NCBI RefSeq assembly: GCF_002846575.1
Contig: NZ_PJND01000010.1
Span: forward strand, 186,001-250,000
Source of the DNA: Flavobacterium lindanitolerans
GTDB lineage: Bacteria > Bacteroidota > Bacteroidia > Flavobacteriales > Flavobacteriaceae
Length of the DNA stretch: 64,000 bases
Reading direction: 5' to 3'
This document shows, piece by piece, positions 27,014-35,687 of this stretch. Below the pieces are notes generated by a model. The model did no database searches, was not told the origin of the DNA, and saw nothing but the letters and a program-made list of their open reading frames with translations. Every line of letters begins with the position of its first letter. Within the stretch, counting starts at the first letter, position 1. Position numbers and translations under genes: made by a program.

Positions 27014-28291
27014 ATGGAAGCACCGTTAGCAGAAAGAATTCGCCCGCAACAACTTGAAGATTATTTAGGCCAACCGCAACTAGTAGGCCCTAACGGGTCA
27101 TTGACCCATCAGATTGCAAAAGGCATCATTCCTTCATTAATTTTTTGGGGACCACCGGGAACAGGAAAAACTACCCTGGCCCAAATTATTGCACAGGAGT
27201 CCAAACGTCCGTTTTATATCCTAAGCGCTATTAATTCCGGCGTAAAAGAAGTGCGTGATGTTATTGAAAAAGCCAAGCAAAGTGGCGGTTTGTTCACTGC
27301 CAAAAATCCAATCCTATTTATTGATGAGATTCACCGTTTCAGCAAATCGCAGCAAGATTCCTTATTAGCCGCTGTAGAAAAAGGCTGGGTAACATTGATA
27401 GGTGCCACAACTGAAAATCCTAGTTTTGAAGTAATTCCCGCATTACTGTCGCGTTGTCAGGTTTATATATTGAATGCCTTTTCAAAATCAGATTTGGAGG
27501 CGTTGCTTGAACGGGCTATGAAAACCGACGTCTATCTGAAAGAAAAAAACATTGAATTAAAAGAAACGGAAGCTTTATTAAGGCTTTCGGGTGGAGATGG
27601 CAGAAAGCTGCTCAATATTTTCGACCTCGTCGTTAATGCTTCCAACGATGAAAAAATCATAATTACGAATGATTCCGTACTAAAACTGGTACAGCAAAAT
27701 ACGGTTTTATATGATAAGACCGGTGAACAGCACTATGACATTATTTCCGCATTTATAAAATCCATTCGCGGTAGTGATCCAAATGGGGCCGTTTATTGGC
27801 TGGCCCGCATGATTGAAGGAGGTGAAGATGTCAAATTTATTGCAAGACGTATGCTGATTCTTTCCAGCGAAGATATTGGCAATGCAAACCCTACAGCCTT
27901 TATCATGGCCAACAATACGTTTCAGGCAGTTTCAACCATTGGCTATCCGGAAAGCAGGATTATTTTAAGCCAGTGCGCCATTTATCTGGCAACTTCGCCT
28001 AAAAGCAATGCTTCGTATACAGCAATTGGAAAAGCACAGCAAATCGTAAAACAGACTGGCGACCTGCCTATTCCGCTTCATTTAAGAAATGCACCAACAA
28101 AATTGATGAAAGAACTGGGTTATGGTGAAGATTATAAATATGCCCACGATTATCAAAACAATTTTGCCGAGCAGGAATTCCTTCCCGATGAAATAAAAAA
28201 TACCCCTATCTATGTTCCGGGAAATAATTCCAGAGAACAGTCAACAAGGGAATTTTTAAAAAATCGTTGGAAAGACAAATACGGTTATTAA
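27014..28291 (+). CDS. rarA: Replication-associated recombination protein A (AAA+ ATPase)
   Basis: A 425-residue member of the MgsA/RarA/WRNIP1 family, related to clamp loaders. It begins [20 protein letters not shown]; Walker A is [11 protein letters not shown] (residues 45-54), Walker [11 protein letters not shown], sensor 1 [19 protein letters not shown]. The C-terminal tetramerisation region includes [20 protein letters not shown], then [19 protein letters not shown]. It acts at stalled replication forks. It overlaps the next, convergent gene by 4 nt at the stops. Confidence 0.95.
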   Translation: MEAPLAERIRPQQLEDYLGQPQLVGPNGSLTHQIAKGIIPSLIFWGPPGTGKTTLAQIIAQESKRPFYILSAINSGVKEVRDVIEKAKQSGGLFTAKNPILFIDEIHRFSKSQQDSLLAAVEKGWVTLIGATTENPSFEVIPALLSRCQVYILNAFSKSDLEALLERAMKTDVYLKEKNIELKETEALLRLSGGDGRKLLNIFDLVVNASNDEKIIITNDSVLKLVQQNTVLYDKTGEQHYDIISAFIKSIRGSDPNGAVYWLARMIEGGEDVKFIARRMLILSSEDIGNANPTAFIMANNTFQAVSTIGYPESRIILSQCAIYLATSPKSNASYTAIGKAQQIVKQTGDLPIPLHLRNAPTKLMKELGYGEDYKYAHDYQNNFAEQEFLPDEIKNTPIYVPGNNSREQSTREFLKNRWKDKYGY

Positions 28292-29004
28292 AACTTAATT
28301 AAAAGTTTTTCTGAAACCGGCTTATCGTCTTTATAATATTCCAGTACCCATTCATTATTTTTTCTGATTAATGCCCCGTTAATGGTATCCGATTGCACTG
28401 TGAAATAGTCAGGGTGAGAAGTCTTGAAAATTTTGAATACCACTTTAGGCGTCTTATCTACCAATTGGTAACCATTAGGAATTGGCTGCGCAAAAAGCAT
28501 ATTAGGAGTATCTTCCGGCTCAACAGAAGATTTAGGAGTTTCTACCTTTTTAGCCGATTCCGGTTTATAAACCGTTCCGTTATAGTTATATCCAAAAGTA
28601 AACAGTGATTTGAAAGCATCATTCAGTGCCTCCGGATAAGCAATTTTATATTCTTTGGTTTTGCTTACTCCAACATCACTCCTGTTAATCTCAACATTAT
28701 TACAATCCCTAAATACGACAACCAGTTTTGTTGACAGTAATGAGCTTATTTTTTCTACATTAACAAAAACCCTGCTGCATCTTTCTCCGGCTGTTTCTAA
28801 TGGCAAATCTTCATTTGAATAGAAAGCCTCAAATCCCATCTTTGTCAGATTAAATTTTGTAATAGTGTTCAGCCTGTATTCATTGGGCTCACTCAAAAAA
28901 TCAAATTTTATTGGAACTATAGCATATTTGTAATCATTTAATGAACGTTGTGCCAAAGCGGATAAAGAGGCAAATAGGAATAGTATTAGGATGTTTTTTT
29001 TCAT
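28288..29004 (-). CDS. Secreted protein of unknown function
   Basis: A 238-residue protein with a clear signal peptide (MKKNILILFLFASLSALAQ). The mature part begins RSLNDYKYAIVPIKFDFLSE, followed by TKFNLTKMGFEAFYSNEDLP, a pattern I have seen in Bacteroidota periplasmic proteins of unknown role. Residues about 160-180 form a Pro/Glu-rich linker and the last 60 (NGYQLVDKTPKVVFKIFKTS) read like a small beta domain. There are two Cys (in GERCSR and FRDCNN). No family function can be named. It lies 10 nt after the YjjG-like gene, so it may be cotranscribed with it. Confidence 0.75.
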   Translation of the reverse strand: MKKNILILFLFASLSALAQRSLNDYKYAIVPIKFDFLSEPNEYRLNTITKFNLTKMGFEAFYSNEDLPLETAGERCSRVFVNVEKISSLLSTKLVVVFRDCNNVEINRSDVGVSKTKEYKIAYPEALNDAFKSLFTFGYNYNGTVYKPESAKKVETPKSSVEPEDTPNMLFAQPIPNGYQLVDKTPKVVFKIFKTSHPDYFTVQSDTINGALIRKNNEWVLEYYKDDKPVSEKLLIKF

Positions 29005-29014
29005 AACGAGAGGT

Positions 29015-29701
29015 TTAAAGATATTTTTTTAAGGCCAGCAGATGATTTACCTGCTTGATATTAGGATGGGTTTCTAAATTGTGTTCGTTAAAAAAGATAG
29101 CGTCAAGCCCCACATTCAAGGCCCCTTCTATGTCGGCTTCAAGATTGTCACCAATCATGACGCTTGTTTCTTTGGCACATTTTGCCAAATCCAAAGCATA
29201 ATTAAATATTTCCGGATGTGGTTTTTTTACACCTGCATTTTCGGAATTGGTAATGGTTTCGAAATAATGCACAATTTTAGAATTGACCAACTTATTATTT
29301 TGTATCTGGTGGAATCCGTTTGTGATTATATGCAGCCTGTATTTTGGCTTCAGGTATTCCAACAGTTCTATTGCCCCTTCATAGAGGTGATTGAACTGCG
29401 GAAGATAACTGATGTATTCTTCTGCTAAAAAATGAATCATTTCGTCATCGACTTCAATTTTCATATGGTCAAAAACATCTTTCAGTCTTCCATAGCGCAA
29501 TTCTTGCTGTGTAACTTTATCATCCTGGTAAAGCTTCCAGTATTTAATATTTACGGGAACATATAACGAAATAAACTCCTGAATATCCACATTAACTTTG
29601 TGTTTCTTCAGGATGGTATCAAATGCTAACGCAGAATTCTTTTCAAAGTCCCATAAGGTATGGTCCAAATCAAAAAAAACGTCTGAAATTTTAGTTTCCA
29701 A
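29015..29701 (-). CDS. YjjG-like HAD-family pyrimidine nucleotidase
   Basis: A 228-residue HAD hydrolase of the YjjG/YfnB type. Motif I is FFDLDHTLWDFEKNS with nucleophile and acid Asp in DLD; motif II HIITNGF; motif III Lys in AGVKKPHPEIFNYA; motif IV MIGDNLEADIEGA. Relatives dephosphorylate non-canonical pyrimidine nucleotides and other small phosphates; the precise substrate cannot be read here. The start is a TTG, 1 nt after the stop codon of the upstream DUF3299-like gene, which suggests translational coupling to the ABC operon. Confidence 0.85.
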   Translation of the reverse strand: METKISDVFFDLDHTLWDFEKNSALAFDTILKKHKVNVDIQEFISLYVPVNIKYWKLYQDDKVTQQELRYGRLKDVFDHMKIEVDDEMIHFLAEEYISYLPQFNHLYEGAIELLEYLKPKYRLHIITNGFHQIQNNKLVNSKIVHYFETITNSENAGVKKPHPEIFNYALDLAKCAKETSVMIGDNLEADIEGALNVGLDAIFFNEHNLETHPNIKQVNHLLALKKYL

Positions 29702-29702
29702 T

Positions 29703-30239
29703 TTATTTTCCTTTTACAATTACGGCATCTTCAATATGATAGATCCAATCTTCTACATCATTTTCATTTATACGGAAATTGCCTTCCAAAGTTACATACT
29801 GATCCGTTTTCAACTTTGGAGTACCTCCCCTGAACTTTATTCCCATAATGGTTTCCGGCCCTGCCTGTCCGCAGAAAAAGCAGGCTGCAAAAACATTTTT
29901 GCTGAGTGCATAGGTGGTATTGTCTATCGGCACAATGAAGCCTGACATGGCAATCCTCTTTTTGTTTTTTGTCTTTAAGGTGGAATTGATTATCGGGTAC
30001 ATGACACCTTCTGGATAATCCTTGGTTGTTTTTTTTACAAACTTGATAGCCCCCAGCAATTTCCAGTTTAAAGTATCGGTCACAATAAGAGATTTTGCTT
30101 CCGATTTAGAAAAAGCTCCTGCTTTTGGCAAAAAACCTGCCTGCTGCACTGAAAATGAATCTGATTCTCTTCCCTTTACATTCATATAAATTGCGCCTAA
30201 AAAAAGAAAAAGCGCTATGAAAAAATAAGTCTTACGCAT
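29703..30239 (-). CDS. DUF3299-like exported protein linked to the ABC transporter
   Basis: A 178-residue protein with one N-terminal hydrophobic segment (TYFFIALFLFLGAIYMNV), so exported and probably membrane-anchored. The body has KRIAMSGFIVPIDNTTYALS then FAACFFCGQAGPETIM; the MSGFIVPID and CFFCG elements resemble DUF3299 proteins, which occur beside ABC transporters and have been linked to metal uptake. The Cys-X-X-Cys could bind metal. Its ATG overlaps the end of the permease gene by 8 nt, so the two are translated together. Family name given from memory of its motifs, with moderate certainty. Confidence 0.65.
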   Translation of the reverse strand: MRKTYFFIALFLFLGAIYMNVKGRESDSFSVQQAGFLPKAGAFSKSEAKSLIVTDTLNWKLLGAIKFVKKTTKDYPEGVMYPIINSTLKTKNKKRIAMSGFIVPIDNTTYALSKNVFAACFFCGQAGPETIMGIKFRGGTPKLKTDQYVTLEGNFRINENDVEDWIYHIEDAVIVKGK

Positions 30240-31503
30240 TTGCTAAAGTTTTTGAAATATTCAATCGGTATGCTTTTATGGCAGGAATTGCTGCCGCCAA
30301 TACTCCTACAAAGATAGTTACTATAAATAAAATTCCTTCTTTCTTCCAAACAAAAGCAAATGGATCAAAAGTCATTTTATATTCCTCATCTGTTGAAGAA
30401 GAAATTAAAAACAATGCAATCCTTCCAACAATAGTGCCGAAAATAAATCCGACAAAGCAAAGCAATATGCTTTCAAACATCACCAGGCTAAGCAATTGTA
30501 ATCGACTGGCTCCGCCAACCCTCAGGAGGGCGAATTCGTATTTCCGTTCTTTCAATGTTGTATAAAGCGCTATAAAAATACTGATTCCGGATATAAGCAT
30601 GATTCCGTATGCCAGATACTGTAAAGCCTGAAGTCCTATCCCGAATAAGGAAAACAGCCTGTTGATTTCGATTGCAGGAGAAGCTGCCTGCATTTTTGTA
30701 TTCTGGGCAATCAATCTCGGCCAGGTCACAAAACCCATTTTATTCCTGAATTTTATCAATACGGCAGTTATTTCTTTCCCTTCTTCAGATACCGACGTTG
30801 CTGCTTCGTGATTGTGATGTTCGTGTTCATCGCCTTCAAAGTGAATATGTCCTTCTTCTCCATGTTCCGGATTTTCGTCTGCATGCTCGTGGTTTTCATG
30901 CATAGCCCATACACTAGGGATGTTGCACAAAATAAGATTGTCGATTACTTTTCCGGTAGGGCTTGCAATGCCGCTGACTTTATATGCAAATTCTTCATGA
31001 ATCTCACCTTCGGCCGCATCTCCATGCGACCCGAAAAACTTATCTCCTACTTTTATATTTAGTTTTTTTGCAATTTCGGCACCGATAACAACTTCAAAAT
31101 CGGATTGAAATATCTTTCCCTGAGAGACAGTTGCCCCAAATTTATCGAGATAGGCGGGTGTTGTTCCTACAATTTTAAATCCCCTGTAATTATCTCCAAA
31201 AGCCAAAGGTATGGCGCTTTTTACAAAAGGATGCTTCATCCATGTTTTTGCTTCGCTGTAACTAATATTGCCTGTTGGCGCATCAACCTGATATACTGAG
31301 GAAAGAATAAGCTGCAACGGACTTCCCTGTGCCCCCAAAACAACATCAACACCATCAATATTACTTGAAAATTGCTTTTCAAATTGTTCCTGAAGCAGAA
31401 TTAACAATGAAATTATGGCAACACTTGCCGTCAGCAAAATAATACTCAAAATGGTATTCAAGGGTTTGAACCAAATATTTTTCCAGGCTAATCTGCCAAT
31501 CAT
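30232..31503 (-). CDS. FtsX/MacB-type ABC transporter permease with a His-rich loop
   Basis: A 423-residue permease: one N-terminal TM (PLNTILSIILLTASVAIISL), a large periplasmic MacB-like domain, and three C-terminal TMs with the FtsX pattern (IALYTTLKERKYEFALLRVG, LCFVGFIFGTIVGRIALFLI). The periplasmic part contains at about residues 200-234 an insertion with ten His and many Asp/Glu (MHENHEHADENPEHGEEGHI, then HFEGDEHEHHNHE), likely to bind Zn or another divalent metal. It overlaps its ATPase by 4 nt upstream and the DUF3299-like gene by 8 nt downstream. Most FtsX permeases lack such a loop, so a metal-related cargo is plausible but inferred. Confidence 0.85.
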   Translation of the reverse strand: MIGRLAWKNIWFKPLNTILSIILLTASVAIISLLILLQEQFEKQFSSNIDGVDVVLGAQGSPLQLILSSVYQVDAPTGNISYSEAKTWMKHPFVKSAIPLAFGDNYRGFKIVGTTPAYLDKFGATVSQGKIFQSDFEVVIGAEIAKKLNIKVGDKFFGSHGDAAEGEIHEEFAYKVSGIASPTGKVIDNLILCNIPSVWAMHENHEHADENPEHGEEGHIHFEGDEHEHHNHEAATSVSEEGKEITAVLIKFRNKMGFVTWPRLIAQNTKMQAASPAIEINRLFSLFGIGLQALQYLAYGIMLISGISIFIALYTTLKERKYEFALLRVGGASRLQLLSLVMFESILLCFVGFIFGTIVGRIALFLISSSTDEEYKMTFDPFAFVWKKEGILFIVTIFVGVLAAAIPAIKAYRLNISKTLANA

Positions 31504-32129
31504 GCTAATGTAATTTGATTAGAAAAACGATCTTTTAGTCTTTGGTCGTGCGTAACAATAATGAGTGCCGCACCATATTCTTTTGACAATTGCGAAAGCA
31601 GGTCGGCTACCTTATAGGCATTCTCATCATCAAGGCTTGACGTGGGTTCGTCTGCCAAAAGCAATTGGGGCTCATTCACCAAAGCTCTGGCTATGGAAAC
31701 TCTTTGCTGCTGCCCAATACTCAAACGTGATGTAAGCTTGTGTATTTGATCCGACAGTCCCAGTTCTGCCAAAAGTAATTTTGCTTTTTCGTCTGCTTTT
31801 CGTCCGGTTGCCAGCCAGGAAGAAAGAACAACATTTTCAAACACAGAAAATGCCTCTACAAAATGGGATTGCTGGAGTATTAACCCAATATTTTTGCCTC
31901 TGAATTTGTCCAGGTTCTTATTGGACAGGGTTTCGATATTGACATCGCCTATACGGATAGAACCTGATTGGGCTTTCAGCAACCCACCCAAAAGGTGAAG
32001 CAATGTTGTTTTTCCTTTTCCGGAGCCGCCGGTAATCAAAAGTACCTCGCCGCTATTTAAGGAAATATCAGGAAAATTAAAATTTGCTTTCCCATTATAA
32101 GAAAAAGCCAGATTTTTAGTCTGAATCAT
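31500..32129 (-). CDS. LolD/MacB-type ABC transporter ATP-binding protein
   Basis: A 209-residue ATPase beginning MIQTKNLAFSYNGKANFNFP. Walker A is TGGSGKGKTTLLH, the Q-loop LILQQSHFVEAFSVFENV, the signature LSIGQQQRVSIARAL, Walker B LLLADEPTSSLDD, and the switch His in IIVTHDQRL. I prefer the ATG at 32129; the longer reading starts at a TTG (32159) or an ATG at 32141. Its stop overlaps the permease start by 4 nt. It drives the permease just described, and the gene order ATPase-permease-DUF3299-YjjG forms one operon. Confidence 0.92.
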   Translation of the reverse strand: MIQTKNLAFSYNGKANFNFPDISLNSGEVLLITGGSGKGKTTLLHLLGGLLKAQSGSIRIGDVNIETLSNKNLDKFRGKNIGLILQQSHFVEAFSVFENVVLSSWLATGRKADEKAKLLLAELGLSDQIHKLTSRLSIGQQQRVSIARALVNEPQLLLADEPTSSLDDENAYKVADLLSQLSKEYGAALIIVTHDQRLKDRFSNQITLA

Positions 32130-32269
32130 AACTAAAGTCATTTCTGCAAGTGCCTGCAAGATACTGAAATACTTTAATATAAATTGTTAAGCCAAACTTA
32201 TAAAATATAGCCTTGAAAAGTGAATGAAACGAAACAATCAAAGTTGCTCCTGCTTAGAAGGTTAATGTA

Positions 32270-32362
32270 ATGACAGAAATGCAATTTTCAGAATTATCCG
32301 AAACATCAGACAAGAAATGGGGTTCTAAATTGAAACGTCAGCTAAAATTAGGTGGAAAATAA
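32270..32362 (+). CDS. Possible 30-residue peptide
   Basis: On the plus strand an ATG at 32270 opens a frame of 30 codons: MTEMQFSELSETSDKKWGSK, then LKRQLKLGGK. It is hydrophilic, with an acidic first half and a basic second half. It overlaps the 3' end of the convergent response-regulator gene by 25 nt. No promoter was seen and no family is recognised, so it may be chance. Confidence 0.2.
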   Translation: MTEMQFSELSETSDKKWGSKLKRQLKLGGK

Positions 32363-33003
32363 GGGTCATTAAGAAGTCCATTCTCATTGGCAAAATTGAT
32401 TAGTTCGAGAGAATTTTTGACATCAAACTTTTGAAGCAAGTTTCTTCTGTGGGTTTGTATGGTTAAAAAACTTAAAAACAACTCTTCTGAGATTTCTTGT
32501 GTAGATTTCCCTTTTATTAATAAAGCCAATATTTCTTTTTCTCTTTTGGTCAGCCTCGGAATCGATTTTAAATCAGCTATCTGTATTTTATCCAACGTAG
32601 CCTGTACTTCTTTTCCAAATACAATTTTCCCTTTTGCCGCCTCTTTTATGCAATGGATATATTCATCATTTTTGGCTGTTTTTAATAAATAACCGGAGGC
32701 ACCCTGTTTGATCATCTGTAATACAATACTTCTTTCCGCCTGACTGCTAATTCCCAATATAATCATTTTAGGATATTTCTTTTTCAAATCAAAACAAATA
32801 TCGATTCCGTTATTATTTCCAAAGAAAATATCCAACAGCAGTACATCAATTTTGTCAATTTCTTCAAAACCAAACAGTTCTTCACTTTGGTTAAAACCAC
32901 CCAGCAGATTAAATTCTGTGTGGTTTGAAAAAAGTGTTGTCAACCCCTCAATAATCAAAGGGTGGTCATCTAAAATGGCAATATTCAATTTTTTATTTTC
33001 CAT
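32338..33003 (-). CDS. NarL/LuxR-type response regulator
   Basis: A 221-residue two-domain regulator. The receiver domain has the acidic pair Asp12-Asp13 (AILDDHPLI), phospho-acceptor Asp58 (VLLLDIFFGNN) and the Lys in GYLLKTAKND. The C-terminal GerE/LuxR HTH covers about residues 150-212: LTKREKEILALLIKGKSTQE, then ISEELFLSFLTIQTHRRNLL. It lies 6 nt after the histidine kinase gene and is its obvious partner. Targets are unknown; a 20-bp dyad in the divergent promoter region (35051-35070) is a candidate site. Confidence 0.93.
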   Translation of the reverse strand: MENKKLNIAILDDHPLIIEGLTTLFSNHTEFNLLGGFNQSEELFGFEEIDKIDVLLLDIFFGNNNGIDICFDLKKKYPKMIILGISSQAERSIVLQMIKQGASGYLLKTAKNDEYIHCIKEAAKGKIVFGKEVQATLDKIQIADLKSIPRLTKREKEILALLIKGKSTQEISEELFLSFLTIQTHRRNLLQKFDVKNSLELINFANENGLLNDPYFPPNFS

Positions 33004-33009
33004 AGTCTG

Positions 33010-34989
33010 TCAGACATCAAGTTCTATATTATAGGAAGTTCCTCCGGAACTACTTTCACAGTCAAGGCTTCCATGTAAAAGTTCTATTCTGCTTTTTATA
33101 TTTTTGATTCCAAGTCCCTGGTTTTCTTCAATCCCTGAAATATCAAAACCAACTCCATTATCTTCTATTGAAATATAAAACCGGTTGCCATTCTGGCTGC
33201 AAGAAACTAAAATCTGAGTGGCTTTTGAATGTTTTAGCGCATTGTTTAATAATTCCTGAACGATTCTAAAAATATTTGTTTGCGTAGTGAGCGGCATTGA
33301 ATTATCAATTTCATACGAATGAAATTCAATTGAAACAGTATCAGAACGCAATGTAAAACACAAATCGCCAAGGGCTTTTTCCAAACCTAATTTCAGCAGA
33401 GATTCGGGAACCAAATTGTATGAAATCTGCCTTAACTCAGCTATGGACGTTTCTAAAATAGTATTGATTCTGCTATCATTATAATCGTTTTTGTTTTGTG
33501 TATTTGCAAATATAATTTTCAAAGCCGACAGCTTACTGCCAATACTATCATGCAAGTCCCGGGCTACCCTTTTTCTTTCAGCTTCTTCTACATTAATCAT
33601 GGTTTGCATGATTTCAATTTCTTTTTCCCTTTTTAAATTATTTAGCTTCTGAAAATGGTTAATTTCTTTTTGGGCTGTTATTTTCTTTTGGTTTTTTAAA
33701 TTCTTCCAAATAAAATAAGCGAAAATCAATACGCATACGAGAGCAAAAGACAGCAATAAAAGGAAGAGCATATTTTTTCTCTGATTTAATAATGTTGCCT
33801 GTTTTTCGATGGTTAGCTCTTTTATCTTATTTTCATTTTCCAATTTATTGTATTTGGCCTCAATGTCTGCTATTTTTTCAGCCTCAAACATTTGACTCAG
33901 GCTATCCTTTAATTGAATGTATTGCTCATTATAGACATAAGCCTTTTCAAAATCATTTAATTTCCGGTAAATTTTAGACAGTTCATATGAATAATAGGCC
34001 CTATCCTTAATATTCATTCCACCGGTTTTAAAAACGTCCAGCAGCAAATCTTTAGCACTTTCAATTTTATTTTGAAGAATAAAGACCTCATATTTCATGA
34101 GTTTGAATCTTTGTTCCAGAGCAGAATCCTTATTCAGTTTTGACAACTTTATACCATTATCATAATCCGAAATAGCCTGCTCATAGTTTTTAATCTCCTG
34201 ATTCAAACTCCCTTTTGCAAAATAATATTCAATATATAACGATTTCAACGGATAGGATTTCAACAAATCTTCAGCTTTTTGCAAATATTCAAAAGCTTCA
34301 TTCGTTTTTTTCTGAACAGATAAAACCTCAACATTAAACAAATACAATTCTATTAAATCCTCATTGTATCTGTTCTTTTTGCTCTTTCCCTGTTCCAAAG
34401 TATTGATTGACAGATCCAGATAATATTTTGTTTTGGCAATATCTTCATTATTATAAAAAACAACGGCAATTAATTTATATAGATTAGACAGTTCCTGGCT
34501 ATCCTTGCTTTTCTTTGCTACCGGAATCGCTTCCTTCACCAAAACCTCTATTGTTTGTAAGGGTTCATTTTCCCGCTGATACAGGAGTCCTATATTAAAA
34601 AGTATTTTAGACCTTAATATGTATATTTCCCTGCTGTTGTATTTTTTTAAGGCTTCGTCTGCTTTTCGGAACTTCTGCAGATTCTCTTTTGTCAGGCTAA
34701 AAAAAAGCGAATTATAATAATAGGAAAGGTCTTTTAAATAACTATTGTTTTTTACTAATTCATTGGCCTTTTTTAAATGAATCTTTCCCAACTCTTTCTT
34801 ATCTACATTTTTAGTATAAATATAAGCCAGCCTGTAATTCATAATGCAACGGAGGCTATCTGATTTACTGGTAGAAATTGCATTTTTCAGGCTATCAATT
34901 GTAACCTCATAATCATTTAATGTGCTGTTATTTTGAGCATGTCCCAGACAGGTAGCAAACAGGAGGAAAACAAGATGCAATCGCTTCAT
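33010..34989 (-). CDS. TPR-containing sensor histidine kinase (HisKA_3 type)
   Basis: A 659-residue kinase from the ATG at 34989 (signal peptide MKRLHLVFLLFATCLGHAQ); the longer frame starts 11 codons earlier without a signal-like start. A periplasmic region of about 380 residues consists of TPR-like helical repeats. A TM segment (MLFLLLLSFALVCVLIFAYF) is followed by a short coiled coil, the HisKA_3 box with His480 (VARDLHDSIGSKLSALKI) and an HATPase domain (VQELLNNALKHSKATQ, EDNGVGFDISG, GLGIKNIKSRIELLHG). Such TPR kinases are common in Bacteroidota; the signal is unknown. Confidence 0.93.
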   Translation of the reverse strand: MKRLHLVFLLFATCLGHAQNNSTLNDYEVTIDSLKNAISTSKSDSLRCIMNYRLAYIYTKNVDKKELGKIHLKKANELVKNNSYLKDLSYYYNSLFFSLTKENLQKFRKADEALKKYNSREIYILRSKILFNIGLLYQRENEPLQTIEVLVKEAIPVAKKSKDSQELSNLYKLIAVVFYNNEDIAKTKYYLDLSINTLEQGKSKKNRYNEDLIELYLFNVEVLSVQKKTNEAFEYLQKAEDLLKSYPLKSLYIEYYFAKGSLNQEIKNYEQAISDYDNGIKLSKLNKDSALEQRFKLMKYEVFILQNKIESAKDLLLDVFKTGGMNIKDRAYYSYELSKIYRKLNDFEKAYVYNEQYIQLKDSLSQMFEAEKIADIEAKYNKLENENKIKELTIEKQATLLNQRKNMLFLLLLSFALVCVLIFAYFIWKNLKNQKKITAQKEINHFQKLNNLKREKEIEIMQTMINVEEAERKRVARDLHDSIGSKLSALKIIFANTQNKNDYNDSRINTILETSIAELRQISYNLVPESLLKLGLEKALGDLCFTLRSDTVSIEFHSYEIDNSMPLTTQTNIFRIVQELLNNALKHSKATQILVSCSQNGNRFYISIEDNGVGFDISGIEENQGLGIKNIKSRIELLHGSLDCESSSGGTSYNIELDV

Positions 34990-35006
34990 TTTGTAGAGAT
35001 AAGCCA

Positions 35007-35014
35007 CAAATGTA
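35007..35014 (-). promoter_or_regulatory. -7 element for the histidine kinase operon
   Basis: TACATTTG on the minus strand (35014-35007) matches TAnnTTTG and lies 18 nt before the ATG at 34989. The -33 region at 19-nt spacing reads TTCA, a poor match, as expected for a promoter that needs an activator. Confidence 0.45.
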
Positions 35015-35050
35015 ACGACCATTATTCGGATTCTGAATAAAAGGCAGAAA

Positions 35051-35070
35051 ATTACCTGATTTCAGGTAAT
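35051..35070. promoter_or_regulatory. Dyad-symmetric candidate operator
   Basis: ATTACCTGA (35051-35059) and TCAGGTAAT (35062-35070) form a perfect 9-bp inverted repeat with a 2-nt centre, in the shared upstream region of the histidine kinase and the outer-membrane protein. Its half-site spacing suits a dimeric regulator; the adjacent NarL-type regulator is the first candidate. There is no T-run, so it is not a terminator. Confidence 0.5.
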
Positions 35071-35114
35071 CATATATACCTTTTTATGATTAGAAGCAAA
35101 TTAAACCTCCTCTA

Positions 35115-35122
35115 TAAATTTG
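35115..35122 (+). promoter_or_regulatory. -7 element for the 35163 outer-membrane gene
   Basis: TAAATTTG matches TAnnTTTG on the plus strand, 40 nt before the ATG. No TTG occurs at the right distance upstream, so activation from the dyad at 35051-35070 could be needed. Confidence 0.35.
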
Positions 35123-35162
35123 TCTGACATCTAATAACCATCTAATCAATTAAAAAAATTAA

Positions 35163-35660
35163 ATGAAAAAGCTTATCAATTTATCCGTGCTTTTGCTCAC
35201 TCTTTCTGCATTCGCGCAATCTTCGCTTGAAAAAGGCAAAATTCAATTAAACGCCGGCTTTGGGACATCTAACTGGTCGACGCCTGTTTATGTTGGTGCT
35301 GATTACACGATTTCGAATCCAATTACTGTAGGAGTTGAGGCGTCCTATCAGTCTTATACTACCTATGGCATTAAAAGTACCATAATAGGTTTGCAGGCCA
35401 ACGGGAATTATCATTTTAATGAATTGCTGAAAATCCCGAATGAATGGGATGTTTATGCCGGGCTTAATTTAAATTACTATAACTGGAAATTCAAAGATTC
35501 GGAAACCAACACTTATCTGGTTAATGACGAACCTTTTGGAGTTGGGATTCAAATTGGCGGAAGGTATTTCTTTAATGAGAGATTTGCTGTAAATCTGGAG
35601 CTCCGAAGTGGAAATGTTACAACAGGAGGAAAAATTGGCATTACTTATCTGTTAAATTAA
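35163..35660 (+). CDS. Small outer-membrane beta-barrel protein
   Basis: A 165-residue protein with signal peptide (MKKLINLSVLLLTLSAFAQ). The mature part alternates hydrophobic and polar residues with frequent Gly and aromatic positions (INLNAGFG-like start, NPITVGVEASYQSYTTYGIK, EWDVYAGLNLNYYNWKFKD, FGVGIQIGGRYFFNERFAVN), as in eight-stranded OmpX/OmpA-like barrels, and ends in GITYLLN. Function unknown. It is divergent from the two-component operon and sits 28 nt before a lipoprotein gene. Confidence 0.75.
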   Translation: MKKLINLSVLLLTLSAFAQSSLEKGKIQLNAGFGTSNWSTPVYVGADYTISNPITVGVEASYQSYTTYGIKSTIIGLQANGNYHFNELLKIPNEWDVYAGLNLNYYNWKFKDSETNTYLVNDEPFGVGIQIGGRYFFNERFAVNLELRSGNVTTGGKIGITYLLN

Positions 35661-35687
35661 AAGTACCATCTCTAAAAAACAAAAACT

